From: Sphaerulina vaccinii
Lineage: Eukaryota > Ascomycota > Dothideomycetes > Mycosphaerellales > Mycosphaerellaceae
DNA: 64,000 bases
Assembly (NCBI GenBank): GCA_022570795.1
Contig: JAKUDP010000025.1
Coordinates: 635,001 to 699,000, forward strand
Reading direction: 5' to 3'
Shown here piece by piece: positions 32,302 through 42,629 of the stretch. The notes beneath the pieces were generated by a model, which saw only the letters and a list, made by a program, of their open reading frames with translations, made no database searches and had not been told where the DNA came from. Made by a program: the position numbers and the translations under genes. Numbering within the stretch: the stretch's first letter is position 1; each line of letters begins with the position of its first letter.

Positions 32302-33889
32302 TTACAAGTACTGCATCCACGCTGGCTCGTCCTCAAGTCGGCCCGACGACTGGTCTGTAGCTACCTTCTGCCTTTTGTGAGGTGGAACATACAACCCTGC
32401 TCCCAGATATTTCGGTTCCCTACCAGGAATCACATAAAGCTCTTCTTCCTTTTGCTTCGCGATACGCCACTTGAACATATCCTGCTCACGTACATCAAAC
32501 TCTTCGAGCTTCAGTAACTCGGCAAGCAAACGCAGGTCTTCGAAGCGTTGGGCTTGATCGGCCTTTCTCGCAGCATTGCATTCGCACATCAACGGGCCTC
32601 CTTGCCAACACTTTAGGCTACAAATGTTGGGTTTGCCAGTATTGCAAGCTTTCCCGAGTTCTGATAGCTCCTGAACCATACCATGTTGCTTCCAGACGCT
32701 GAAGTATTTACGTACGACCTTGCGATGAGCACTGAAGATCCGTTGTCGACACATGAACTCCGTGGGAAAGAGCACCTTGACGAAAGAATACTTATTCCCA
32801 GGATCCAACCAGGAAAGCATCATGCCCAGGCCCTCTGCACTTATTATCCATCCACGCTGCTCTTCGACTTCGCCGTTGAGAGACTGGTAACTTTCAGGAC
32901 GATAGCATATCATAAGGTATCCGAACCATCGCAGCACGAGCCTTGCAAATAGTGGCCCAGGCAAACCAAACGCTCTCGCAGGCTCGTTGATGTTGTGTAC
33001 GATTGGCTCCATGTCCTCCCAGTAACTTCCTCTACCAGATGACCAGCCATCAAACATGGTGGCTGATAAGCTTACGAAGAGGTGCCATTCGTCCTTGGAT
33101 AGCTTGTCTCCGGATTCCTGATCGAAGCCGTAGAAGACTGCGATACAGAAGCGCAAGAATTTGCGGAGCCGCTGACCTCACTTTTCTCGACAGGGACAAC
33201 GTCTGTCATCTTGGTGTCTTGGTCACCGTCACCTCCGTCGAAGAACTTGGCAATAGCTCTTTCAACATTCCAGGAGTGAGCGCGGAGCAGAGGTGCAGCC
33301 TTCGTGAGATCGTGTTGTCCTATAATCTCGGCGTATTCCAGCAGTTTTTTCTGCTGGTCCTCTGTCACGGCTGAGTCATTGCGCTCTACTACTACTGGTG
33401 GACTCGACGCACCAGCTGCAGCCATATGACCTTGTACTAAGGCTAGTACCTCTTGTGATCGATCAGCTGGCAGTCTGGAAGGCCTTAGCTGGTCTGCATA
33501 ACTGGCCTTGGTCGTTGCTGGGCCCGAGCTCTTCTCCCGGACGTCGTTCTCCATTTCCTTCTCGATTTCCCACTGCCTCCTATTTTCCTCCAGCTCGGCA
33601 GATCTCTTTCGGACTTGATCGAGAAGAGACAGCATCCTCAGGCGAAACTCCCTCGCATCCTCAGGCGAAACTCCCTCGCATCCTCCGTCTCTGGCTTTCT
33701 TACAACGGGCTTAGGAGGCAGAGGCTCTATTCCCATTCGGATCATATAATCCTTGACGATCCTTCTCCCTTCTTCGGCTCTGACTCTGACCCGTTCTACG
33801 CGAAGCTTCTTCGCATCCTCAGTCTCTGGTTCCCTCAGAAACTTGGACTGATAGCCCTTCTCCCGTCTGTCGCTCGGAGCTTGGCCCAT
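32302..33889 (-). pseudogene. UBA-like domain protein, frame broken by a 23-bp duplication
   Basis: Two coding parts are visible: 33889-33182 and, after a 44-bp intron (33181-33138), 33137-32302. The first 80 residues are charged and repetitive (PETEDAKKLRV, then PETEDAREFRLRM). They are followed by a helical region (LDQVRKRSAELEENRRQ) and a UBA/TAP-C-like fold (KLLEYAEIIGQHDL...HSWNVERAIAKFF). The remainder is an unfamiliar domain of about 270 residues ending in a basic tail (GLYVPPHKRQKV). A 23-bp exact tandem duplication at 33632-33677 shifts the frame and puts a stop after RLRMRGSFA; with one copy, RLRM would run directly into LSLLDQ. Translation could restart at the ATG at 33635, leaving a 429-residue protein, so it may still be functional. 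It is listed as broken on the evidence of the shift. Confidence 0.6.
33632..33677. repeat. 23-bp frameshifting tandem duplication
   Basis: Two exact copies of a 23-bp unit (plus strand starting GCATCCTCAGGCGAAACT) lie at 33632-33654 and 33655-33677, with 8 bp of a third at 33678-33685. It falls inside the UBA-like gene. Because 23 is not a multiple of three, it changes the reading frame. Confidence 0.95.
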
Positions 33890-35045
33890 TTTGTCTTGCT
33901 GTATCGTTGTTGATGTGTCTGTTGTAGTCGTCGAAAGAAAATCTGAGATCTGTGATGAATAAAAGTAGGAGAAAAGCTAGTCTGCAAGCCAAGACTGGGC
34001 GTACCATTAGTAGAGTGGTGTGACTAAGTCTCTTACCTTGGTAGCAAGCACGTGGCCGACCAACCTTGTAAGGAATGTTGCTCTCCATATGCCAAGTTTG
34101 ATCTCTGCCACCATGAGTCTATGCACAGTGTCTTGGTGGTCGAGATCCATCTCGAGCTGTCCTGCGCCCCTTCGGTAGCCTGAGCAAGCTATCAATGTTC
34201 ACCTTGAAGCTTGCTGTCAGCAGCAAAATACACTGGTTCCAAAGAGCACATTATAAGTATCGTAGACATGTCTTTTGCCATCGCAGGTCAGAACGCTGCG
34301 CGGTATTATGTGCTTATAAAGTCCACTTTATACCCTTCATATATCGATCACTCTTAGACACAGCATACTCTCGAACCGACCTCGAGACTGTGCTTCTGTA
34401 TCTACGACCAGGCCAGTGACGAGAGATGAGTACATTGCAGAGATATCCAGGTGATGCGTCCACACCAGATAGCCTTCCTCGCGATTCAGTACAAGCGACA
34501 CAACTCAGGATCCTGTCCAGCCGATACAGAAGTAGGCATGGCATTTCTGCGCGACCATGGCCGAGCACTGTACAGAGTCAGAGAGCTGAGGCTGAAGTAC
34601 GATCAGTACATAAACCCAGACAGCAGTACTAGCAGCGAGCGAGGTTCCTGAGATTCTCTGCTACCATCAAGAAGCGCAACGCTGGCGGCCATCAAACCCA
34701 ACTTCAACAAGTGACAGAAAGACTTGGCAATATAGATGTGATCATGGCGCACATGCGTCCCATCGGCCATCTCTGAGCTTTCGTGAGGGCCATGCCGATG
34801 GGTAGTCAGCCAGATGAGTTCACAAAGCAGTAACGTAGAATGGAGATGAAAGCTGATGGCCAGGCGAAGTGAAGCGTGAAGTGGAGAAAGTGGCGGGAGG
34901 AGCCGCTCTCGATGGTCCCTGCTTCGAGGGGCTCATTTTAGCGTCATATCGTAGCTTGCCTCTAAGAAACAGATCACTTTCACCGCCAGATAAACAAACA
35001 CCTTTTCTCTCACGATACCACTGCAAGTGAAGATTGTACCCCACC
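33890..35045. other. Intergenic region between divergent genes
   Basis: About 1.15 kb upstream of both the UBA-like gene (minus) and the GDI gene (plus). Only short unsupported frames are seen. A purine/pyrimidine-rich stretch near 34985-35015 may belong to the GDI leader. Confidence 0.45.
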
Positions 35046-36589
35046 ATGGATGAGATTGCACCAGAATACGATGTCGTGGTGCTCGGCACTGGACTGGTTG
35101 AATGTATCCTGTCTGGAGTCTTGTCTGTGAAGGGCAAAAAGGTGTTGCACATGGACCGAAACGACCACTACGGTGCTGAAGCCGCTTCTCTGAATCTGGA
35201 GGCCATGTACAAGAAATATGGCAACTACAACAAGGGCGAGGAGCCATGGAAGAAGTTCGGACGTGTCAACGACTGGAACATCGATCTTGTGCCCAAGCTG
35301 CTCATGAGCAACGGCGAGCTCACCAACATTCTGGTCTCCACAGACGTGACACGATATATCGAGTTCAAGTTGGTGGCAGGCAGTTACGTGCAGCAGGGCA
35401 ATGGGGTTAAGGCAACAGTGGCCAAGGTGCCCAGTAGTGCCACAGAGGCGTTGAAGAGCCCGCTGATGGGTCTGTTCGAGAAGAGACGCGCGAAGAACTT
35501 CCTCCAGTGGGTGGGCGAGTTCGACGAGGCCAACCCCAGCACACACAATGGTATGATATGATACGATAGCTGTTCAGGAGGAGAGCAGCAAGACAAGGTT
35601 TGGTTAGGCTGACTTTGCTGCAACAGGCATGAACCTCTCGCAAACCACAATGAAGCAGGTCTACGACAAGTATGGCCTCGAAGCCACCACTCGCGACTTC
35701 ATTGGCCACAGTATGGCTCTTTACCCGACCGACGAGTATGCTGAGAAGAAGGGAGAGGCGAAGAACTGTGTTGAGCGCATCCGACTCTATGTCAACAGCA
35801 TGGCTCGTTACGGAAAGAGCCCTTACATCTACCCTCTGTACGGTCTAGGAGAGCTGCCTCAAGGCTTCGCTCGTCTCAGTGCCATCTACGGAGGAACATA
35901 CATGCTCAACGCTAACGTCGATGAGGTCAAGTATGAGGGTGGTAAGGTCTCTGGCATCCGCGCTACGATGAAAGAGCGAGGAGAAGAGGGTGAGGGCATG
36001 AAGTTCGAGACCAAGTGCAAGCAGATCATTGCAGACCCTTCGTACTTCCCGGACAAGGTGCGCGTCGCAGGATACCTGATCAAGGCCATCTGCATCTTGA
36101 AGCACCCAATCGACAAGACTGATAATGCCGACTCGCTGCAACTGATCATCCCACAATCGCAAGTCGGTAGGAAACATGGTGAGTCTCATCCATACACGAG
36201 CTTTCATTGATACCTGCTAACCACTTCTGTGCTGTATAGACATCTACATCGCTATGGTTTCCTCAACGCACAACGTCTGCCCCAAGGGCTACTACATCGC
36301 GATCGTCTCCACCATTGCAGAAACCGACGCGAACCACCACCTTGAGATTCAGCCAGGTCTCGACCGCCTTGGACAGATAGAAGAGCAGTTCATGGGCAAG
36401 CCAATCCCGTTATATGAGCCAATCTCAGACGGCAAGGAGGACAACATCTTCATCAGCAGATCTTACGATGCTTCTTCACACTTCGAGAGCATGACTGCTG
36501 ATGTGAGGGATCTGTACCAGAGGATCGCAGGGGAGCCACTTGTTGTGGAAGGCTTGAAGGAAGGACAATCCATTGAGACAGCGGAGTAG
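35046..36589 (+). CDS. gdi1: Rab GDP-dissociation inhibitor
   Basis: Extracts GDP-bound prenylated Rab GTPases from membranes and recycles them through the cytosol, an essential step in vesicle traffic. Exons 35046-35550, 35627-36178 and 36240-36589 join in frame to 468 residues, normal for fungal GDIs. The start ATG at 35046 (MDEIAPEYDVVVLGTGL) is the conserved one; an upstream in-frame ATG at 35034 is discounted. Visible conserved regions are the FAD-fold-like GTGLVECILSGVLSVKGKKVLHMDRNDHYG, split here by comment only, the Rab-binding platform (NDWNIDLVPK, GELTNILVSTDVTRYIEFK), YGLGELPQGFARLSAIYGG and DPSYFPDKV. Val replaces the usual Thr in the GTGLTEC motif, a mild oddity. Confidence 0.97.
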
Positions 36590-38835
36590 TCCTTCGCTGC
36601 GGGTAAGGCGCTGACTACACGTATGCGAAGCGTGTTATGAGAAAGAGGAAGGAGGGATGTTGTTATACCACTACCTACAGAATGATGAATGAAGCATGAT
36701 TAGACCTTCAGCCGCGATTCCTGTCGTTGTGCCTTCCGCCCAAAGTGACCGCGACCATGAAGCTGTAAGAGAGGATTACCGACACGAAGCGATGTTTGTT
36801 CTTCGCGACACCGTCTCCGCTTCTTTTCACAGCTTGGCATCGTTCATCGTTCACTGCACAGATAGAACCACACTGCAGCTCTGGTCTCCCCGGAATCTGA
36901 CGACCCAGCAAGCACAACAACCGCATCTCACCACTTCCCCACACCACCACTTCCGCGCCATGGCCGACCCACGCCATGCAGGCCATCTTGAGATTAAGGC
37001 TGGCTGCAGGCGAAGGCCACGGATCATTCTTCGCACATCTCTACTCGCTGCCGTTCCTGGCTGATCTGGCGCCGCTGTCAGATAGAATCAAGAACTAAGT
37101 CGCTTCGATCCCAGCAGCTTTCGCATACGCGGCGCCGACGAGCGCTGGAATTGTTTGAGGAGACTCTACGGGAAGCGGACGGCGCAAGAGACGAAGCACA
37201 GATACATTGGTACTGCTGGTCATGCTCGCACGAAGGAGGACGGAAATGCGGACAAGGTCACAGAGTCCATCGATGAGCTCATACGCAATAGAGGAATACT
37301 ACTACAAATCGACTGGATCGGCGACCGAGCGATCGAAGTGGACGAGAAGTCTAATGTGAAGACCGGAGTCTCATCAGAACCGACAAGAGTTGGCACGCAC
37401 TTGATAAGATGTTGGCGGGAACACTGGCATTGGACGCACTCTGTATATGACACTGGAATGAGCTGGGTTTCAATACCTAACCCTGTGCCGGACAAATCGG
37501 AGAACAGAATCCGACATCATACACGGCACAAAGCAGATCGAATTCTATCTCTCCAGGTGATAGTTGCCCGCAGTCTGAATATTGCTGAACGCCTGGTATT
37601 GCTCGACTAAAGCGTCGTCTACGTATAGCGCTGACGAGTCATCCTTCTCACTTGGCGCCAAACCTGTCCTGCTAATACCTTGAAGAACATTCGGACTTCA
37701 AGAACAAGATGCGGTCAAGAGGAGCAGAGCCCATTATTCCGCAGAGTTCAGTTAGAAGTCAAAATAGGATGACTTATCTTGAAGGTATTGCGTGTCAGCC
37801 GCTGTGGGCTTGGCGGTCCATGCATTATCCTGCAACTGTCCGCGAGTGCAACTTTGAAACACGGATCTTTACCTGACGTAGTTCATGCATGACTTGGAGA
37901 CTACTATCACGAAACACGAAGTCGTATACAGACCAATCCGATGGCAATCTTCGGTGTGGTACGTTCCAATCTACTGGAGATCCGGGTTGAGCCAGTGAGA
38001 TCTATGGTTCGCGTGCTTAATGCGAGGTACTGAGCGAAGACAAGAAAAGATCTCTGACTCCAGAACTGAGACAGACACTAGCACGATACTGGGCTCTGCT
38101 ATCAACTCAAGCTTCTTCCGAGGAGCCACGCGTCCGAACCAGATCGTCACAGCGGCCAAGATCACCACAGCCAGATCGGATACAACTCCGAAGAGCAGGC
38201 TGGCGTAAGTGCACAGGCCTCCAAGTCAACGTTGCTACTCCGGCCTTCGATTCGCCAGATCTAGTCCAGATCATAACCATACTGGCGTGGATTGACCCGG
38301 TAGATGACTGACTAACTGCTTAGATATACCCCGCGGTACCAGCAAGATCACGGCAACCTACTACTACTTGAGGGTTATGGTGCTACATGTGCTCGATTTC
38401 ATTACTCGACATTAGGCCAGTACTGGTGCCAGTGTCCTGGGACGCCACTCCGGTTAAGGCATATCCCACCTTACTGACAATGAACAGTCTGGCCAAGACG
38501 CTTTCTAGCATAGATGATGCGTCGTCTTAGCGATCGGATCCGCCATCAAGAATCTGTACACAAGATGAATGCTCCGCGCAGCGGTATCGATATGTTCGCA
38601 ACATGAATATCATCTCTCTAGCCAGGAAGTGGCTCAGCCAGTTGTAAGAGAAGTGCGGCAGCTTAAATTCAGCCATTAGTTGACAATCTAATGTCTGCCG
38701 CTCGTAGATCATCACGGCACAACTCTGCTCGGAAATGCACGACCTCCATGTCTTGAAGCTATTGCAAAACACGTTGCACAATCGCTCGGCCGCATATCGC
38801 ACATCCGCATCTCGCATCTCCATAACTGCTTGAGC
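36590..38835. other. Long intergenic region, no gene recognised
   Basis: About 2.2 kb containing only short frames (for example 36696-37064 and 37155-37610 on the plus strand) that lack domains and overlap equally long antisense frames. No tRNA-like or other RNA structure was recognised. Confidence 0.45.
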
Positions 38836-40450
38836 ATGGCTACGTTCGGCAGCATAGCTCTCAAGAGCCTCTACAAGTCACACGAGATCACACCTGCAGA
38901 TCTCAAGACCCGTGAAGACGTTATCACGTATTTTGGTCAAGAACGAAGGAATGTCGTCTTCGTTCTAAGAAGGACAAGCGCAAGATCTCGAGATGATGTG
39001 TTGCACAAGAGACTCCGACATTTTCTCAAGTGCGTGTCAGAAACAGATATCGATGCGGATCTTCTCGATAATCAAGCGGTGCTGCCGACAACGCTCTATA
39101 CTATCTTCAGCTACGTGGACAACCATGGAAGTTTCTTGCCCGAGGAGAAGTACTGCGCCAAGCTACTGTATGCCGACTACTTGCTGCATGGATGGAATGG
39201 ACGTACTACTGCCTTTACCTGGAGCGATGAGGAATGGTTTCCTTTCTCGCAGGTCAACGCCTTCAAGCCAACGGAGAGGTCTTGCAATTGATGTCAACCC
39301 AAAGAGAGCATCGCTCCTGCGGCAACACTCAGAGTCGGGCATAGCTACTAGACATGCACGTCGAGCGGAGAGTCCGAAAGCTGTGAAGTTCAACAATGTG
39401 ACGAATGTGATCGAATATGATCATCTTTCGCAAGAAGTGGTCAAGCGAAGTTCGTCATTGGACACTGGAAGAGACCGGCAAGAAAGACGTCTGACTCGAG
39501 TATATTCGACAAATAGAAGGCGATCACAACGACTTGAGTCACCGATGCTAGACGTCTCGGGATCTTTCATGGATGAAATGGCAAAAGTTGTCGACACATC
39601 ACTCAAGCGAGCTGATACGAATCGACGCAGTCGGAACTCGATGAGAGGACGGCACCCTCCTGCAGATCGGCCCAACTCACCACTAATGAGTGCGCCGACA
39701 AGACACCCACGTCCTTCAGCAAGTCGTCCCAACTCGCCAGCAGCGATGAGTGCGTCACCTTCACCGCCGCCTTTCAGAGGCAGCGACTCAGACTTAGAGA
39801 GGTTGGCACGACTGAGATCCCCTCCATCACGACCAGCGCCTTCACCGCCACCTTCCAGAGGTGGTAGCGATACAGATGCAGAGAGACTGTCACGCATGAT
39901 GAGATCCCCTCCATCACGCTCATTGAAATCACCATCTCCTGTGCATAAGACAAGAGGAGTCTCACCACTTCGACAAGTTTCTACGATGTCGCCGATTGCC
40001 GCCTCACCGGACGAGGTCAAGCAAATGCAAGACGCGTGTCTGGTCGACAGTGTTAACAGACTACGAAGTCAAATACAGAGTATTGATATCAAAGAACTGC
40101 CTATGTTGCCTCATGAGGAGCATATGCTGTTGGGTCAGCGCATTTCGCCTGTCGAAAAGACACAATCTAACAGTAGCGATCAGATACAAGATATCGCCCA
40201 GGAGCAACAAGCCAGCTACGCGACACAAGGCACCGATCATTCGTCCGCTGATGAGCATGCGGAGGAAGCGCCCCAGCTCAGGAAGGTACCAGGTGGTTCG
40301 GCTGGGAAACGATATGGACGACGAAGTCTTCAAGCGCTTGGACCTGTACGCTTGAGAGTATGTTCGATCGAGGAGAAAGCACGTTCGGCGTCTAGTTCGC
40401 CTTTGTGCTCGCCGAACTTGTGGCCGTCGCCGATGCAGCATGGGAATTGA
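38836..40450 (+). CDS. Orphan protein with long disordered Ser/Pro/Arg tail
   Basis: An N-terminal exon from the ATG at 38836 encodes a folded-looking segment of about 125 residues (SIALKSLYKSHEITPADL, YADYLLHGWNGR). A second frame, open to 40450, continues with a basic, Ser/Pro-rich disordered region. Two diverged copies of about 28 residues occur there, each with SPPP...GSD[ST]D.ERL.R...RSPPSR (about 39755-39920). A switch of frame is needed between 39210 and 39330. One option is a donor at 39203 with an acceptor near 39278, but I cannot decide the splice sites, and a frameshift is possible. No family recognised; the tail looks like a phosphorylation-rich scaffold. Confidence 0.55.
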
Positions 40451-40622
40451 GGAGACCTCCATCGAGCAGGGACAGAGCTCTGGTGCGGTGCTGCCTGCCT
40501 GACACCATCGCAACTTCTGCCATTCGCTCTGAACCACAATATGAACTCAGGCACCAGCTCAGCTTCTCCATTCACACTATTTCCATCATCATCACCAAGA
40601 ACATCAACACGGGAGCATAGCC

Positions 40623-41189
40623 ATGGAGCAACTACAGAACACTCAGCTTGACTGGAAGACTGAAGCTAATCTCCGGGCCTACAAACGAAGTACCAGTGCC
40701 ATATTGGCGGCCCTCACATCCTTCACCGCGATCCTCATATGGCGTGGAACAAGACGTCGAAACCAGGACATGACCGAACTACGCCTAGCGTTGTTCGCAT
40801 ACTGGACAGCCATGGCATTTTCGGCATGTCCAATAGTCATGGACGTCCTACTACACACTGGTCTCACGCTTCACAGCCTCGAAATCATCCCAAAGCTCCT
40901 GCCGGATTCGTGCGCAGAGGCGCAGATAGTCGAGCCATTCGGAAGAGACGCTTGGCCTTGCGCAAGAGACGAACTTTTTAAGATGTGGGAATTGGGCAAG
41001 CTCGACTTTGAAGTGCTATGGAGGAACTCTTGGGTGCAGGAACCTTTGAAGTGGGGAGTTCTCAATTTAACTGTGCCGATCTGTGCGGCTTGGTACTGGA
41101 AGAAGGAGGACAACGAAAGAAGAGAGAATGAGAGGAGAGAAGAGGAGATGCGGGAAGTGGAAGTGGAAGGACAGGAGGAGATGGTGTAG
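40623..41189 (+). CDS. Orphan small membrane protein, 188 aa
   Basis: Single exon from the ATG at 40623. Two or three hydrophobic segments are seen: TSAILAALTSFTAILIW (about residues 24-40), LALFAYWTAMAFSACPIVMDVLL (about 54-77) and WGVLNLTVPICAAWYW (about 143-158). They are followed by a highly charged Arg/Glu helix likely to be a cytoplasmic coiled coil. Between them is a loop with two Cys. No known family. It lies 172 bp after the disordered-tail gene on the same strand. Confidence 0.6.
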   Translation: MEQLQNTQLDWKTEANLRAYKRSTSAILAALTSFTAILIWRGTRRRNQDMTELRLALFAYWTAMAFSACPIVMDVLLHTGLTLHSLEIIPKLLPDSCAEAQIVEPFGRDAWPCARDELFKMWELGKLDFEVLWRNSWVQEPLKWGVLNLTVPICAAWYWKKEDNERRENERREEEMREVEVEGQEEMV

Positions 41190-41403
41190 CAAGAACGAAG
41201 ATTGCCAATGTAGGAGGCGATCATTACCCGAGATTGGACTGTCGAGATAGTCTTACGCTTTCGTGCCAGAGATACTTCATCACAATCTGTTCATTTTTCT
41301 ACCTTCCGTTCCTTCGAGACGCTATCATTTGATGTACAAGTACTTCCGAATTAGGTCTACAACGTGAGGCACGCAGGAAGCACGAATTGCCCATAATACA
41401 GCC

Positions 41404-42261
41404 TCACTTCTTGCTCTTCCTCTTACTCTTCTTGCCCGTCCTCTTGGTGCCCTTCTGCAACTCTCCTGGAGCAGTCATCACTTCACGAGCCTTGGCCATA
41501 TTACCCTCCGCTGCTGACTTCGTAGCATCAGTACTGGCAGGCTTGCTGGCAGAAGCCGAACGTCCCGGGATGATTGTCACGGACCAGTGCGGATTGGCTG
41601 AAGTAGCAGCGGCGATATGTGCAGGACTATACATCGTCTTCGATAGCTTGCAGTTGCTCGGAGTTGGTGGAACCGCTATCGACAGCTTTCCGGGTACTGG
41701 GTTCGGTACCATGACCCACGGTTCGGTCGGGTCGTATGTCTCAGGGACTGCTGCTTGTGGTATCTCTGAAGGCTCTGGCACGGCTGACTGAGCTGCTGGC
41801 TGATCATCCGGCGGCTTGGAAGATGATTCGCTGTTGGAGTGGCCACTCTCCTTCTTAGCGTAGTACTCTTCTGCTTGAGCTGCGAAGTCGACAATCATGT
41901 AAGGCCCTTCACCTGGCTTGCGGACCGGGATCAGTTTGAAGCCCGCGCCCTCTGAGCATTCTGCGTCAAATTGGCAGCCATCGATATCTGCTTTCAAGCC
42001 ATCGTCTGAAAGCATTTGAAGAATGATGCGAACGTGGGCGATGTGGTCGACTTTGTTGTTGTCGTAAACGAGCACAATGTTTTGATGGCTGAGGCAGAAG
42101 CTCTGTTTGGCATTGGGAGTTCTGTTGAAGGCTGTGAGGAGTCGAGCTGGAGTACAGGTAACGTCGATACGAGTGTAAAGAGTTGCTTCTTGAAGATTCT
42201 TGCAGGCGGTCTTGTCTGCTGGGTGGAACACCGCGGTGTTGGTCTCGATCATGTCTTCCAT
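41404..42261 (-). CDS. Orphan protein with Lys-rich C-terminus, 285 aa
   Basis: Single exon from the ATG at 42261. The first 140 residues look folded (NIVLVYDNNKVDHIAHVRIILQMLSDDG, GPYMIVDFAAQAEEYYAKKE). A Pro/Ser/Ala-rich linker follows, with the C-terminal patch GTKRTGKKSKRKSKK, a strong nuclear-localisation-like basic cluster. No family recognised; a nuclear or nucleolar location is inferred from the tail only. Gene end converges with the plus-strand membrane protein, with about 215 bp between stops. Confidence 0.6.
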   Translation of the reverse strand: MEDMIETNTAVFHPADKTACKNLQEATLYTRIDVTCTPARLLTAFNRTPNAKQSFCLSHQNIVLVYDNNKVDHIAHVRIILQMLSDDGLKADIDGCQFDAECSEGAGFKLIPVRKPGEGPYMIVDFAAQAEEYYAKKESGHSNSESSSKPPDDQPAAQSAVPEPSEIPQAAVPETYDPTEPWVMVPNPVPGKLSIAVPPTPSNCKLSKTMYSPAHIAAATSANPHWSVTIIPGRSASASKPASTDATKSAAEGNMAKAREVMTAPGELQKGTKRTGKKSKRKSKK

Positions 42262-42629
42262 TTCGAAGGATGGCTGGTTCGCCGCCTGTCAGGTGTTCCG
42301 TCAGGCCGACAGGAAGCGACGCCTTCATATGATCTTGGAGTGCCGCACAGTACAAAGTTGGTGCGAAGGGTGTCAAGAGGTTGCTGGTGGAGGGTCGAAG
42401 GTGCAAACACTGCCTGCTAACGTCTCTAGCGGTGAATGCCTTACATCCACGTCACTTGCTGTAGGGACCCGAGTGACGAGTCACATATGCAGGCTCCCGC
42501 ACAAACGGAAGAAGACACTCGTATCATCGTATAATTGATCGAGCTCCTGAGAAGAGACTGCCATGCCCAGGTCTGTACCACACAGCGCACACTGCAAGTC
42601 GTCATGCTCTGCGCGACTGCAGATCACGA
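42262..42629. other. Intergenic gap
   Basis: About 370 bp between two minus-strand genes: the promoter of the orphan protein and the 3' end of the HET gene. No further feature seen. Confidence 0.5.

Noticed and set aside
33501..33635. Treating 33635 as the only start of a complete, unbroken UBA-like gene
   Set aside because: Possible, but the upstream 83-codon frame shares the PETEDA repeat style and joins perfectly once one 23-bp copy is removed, so a broken longer gene is more likely.
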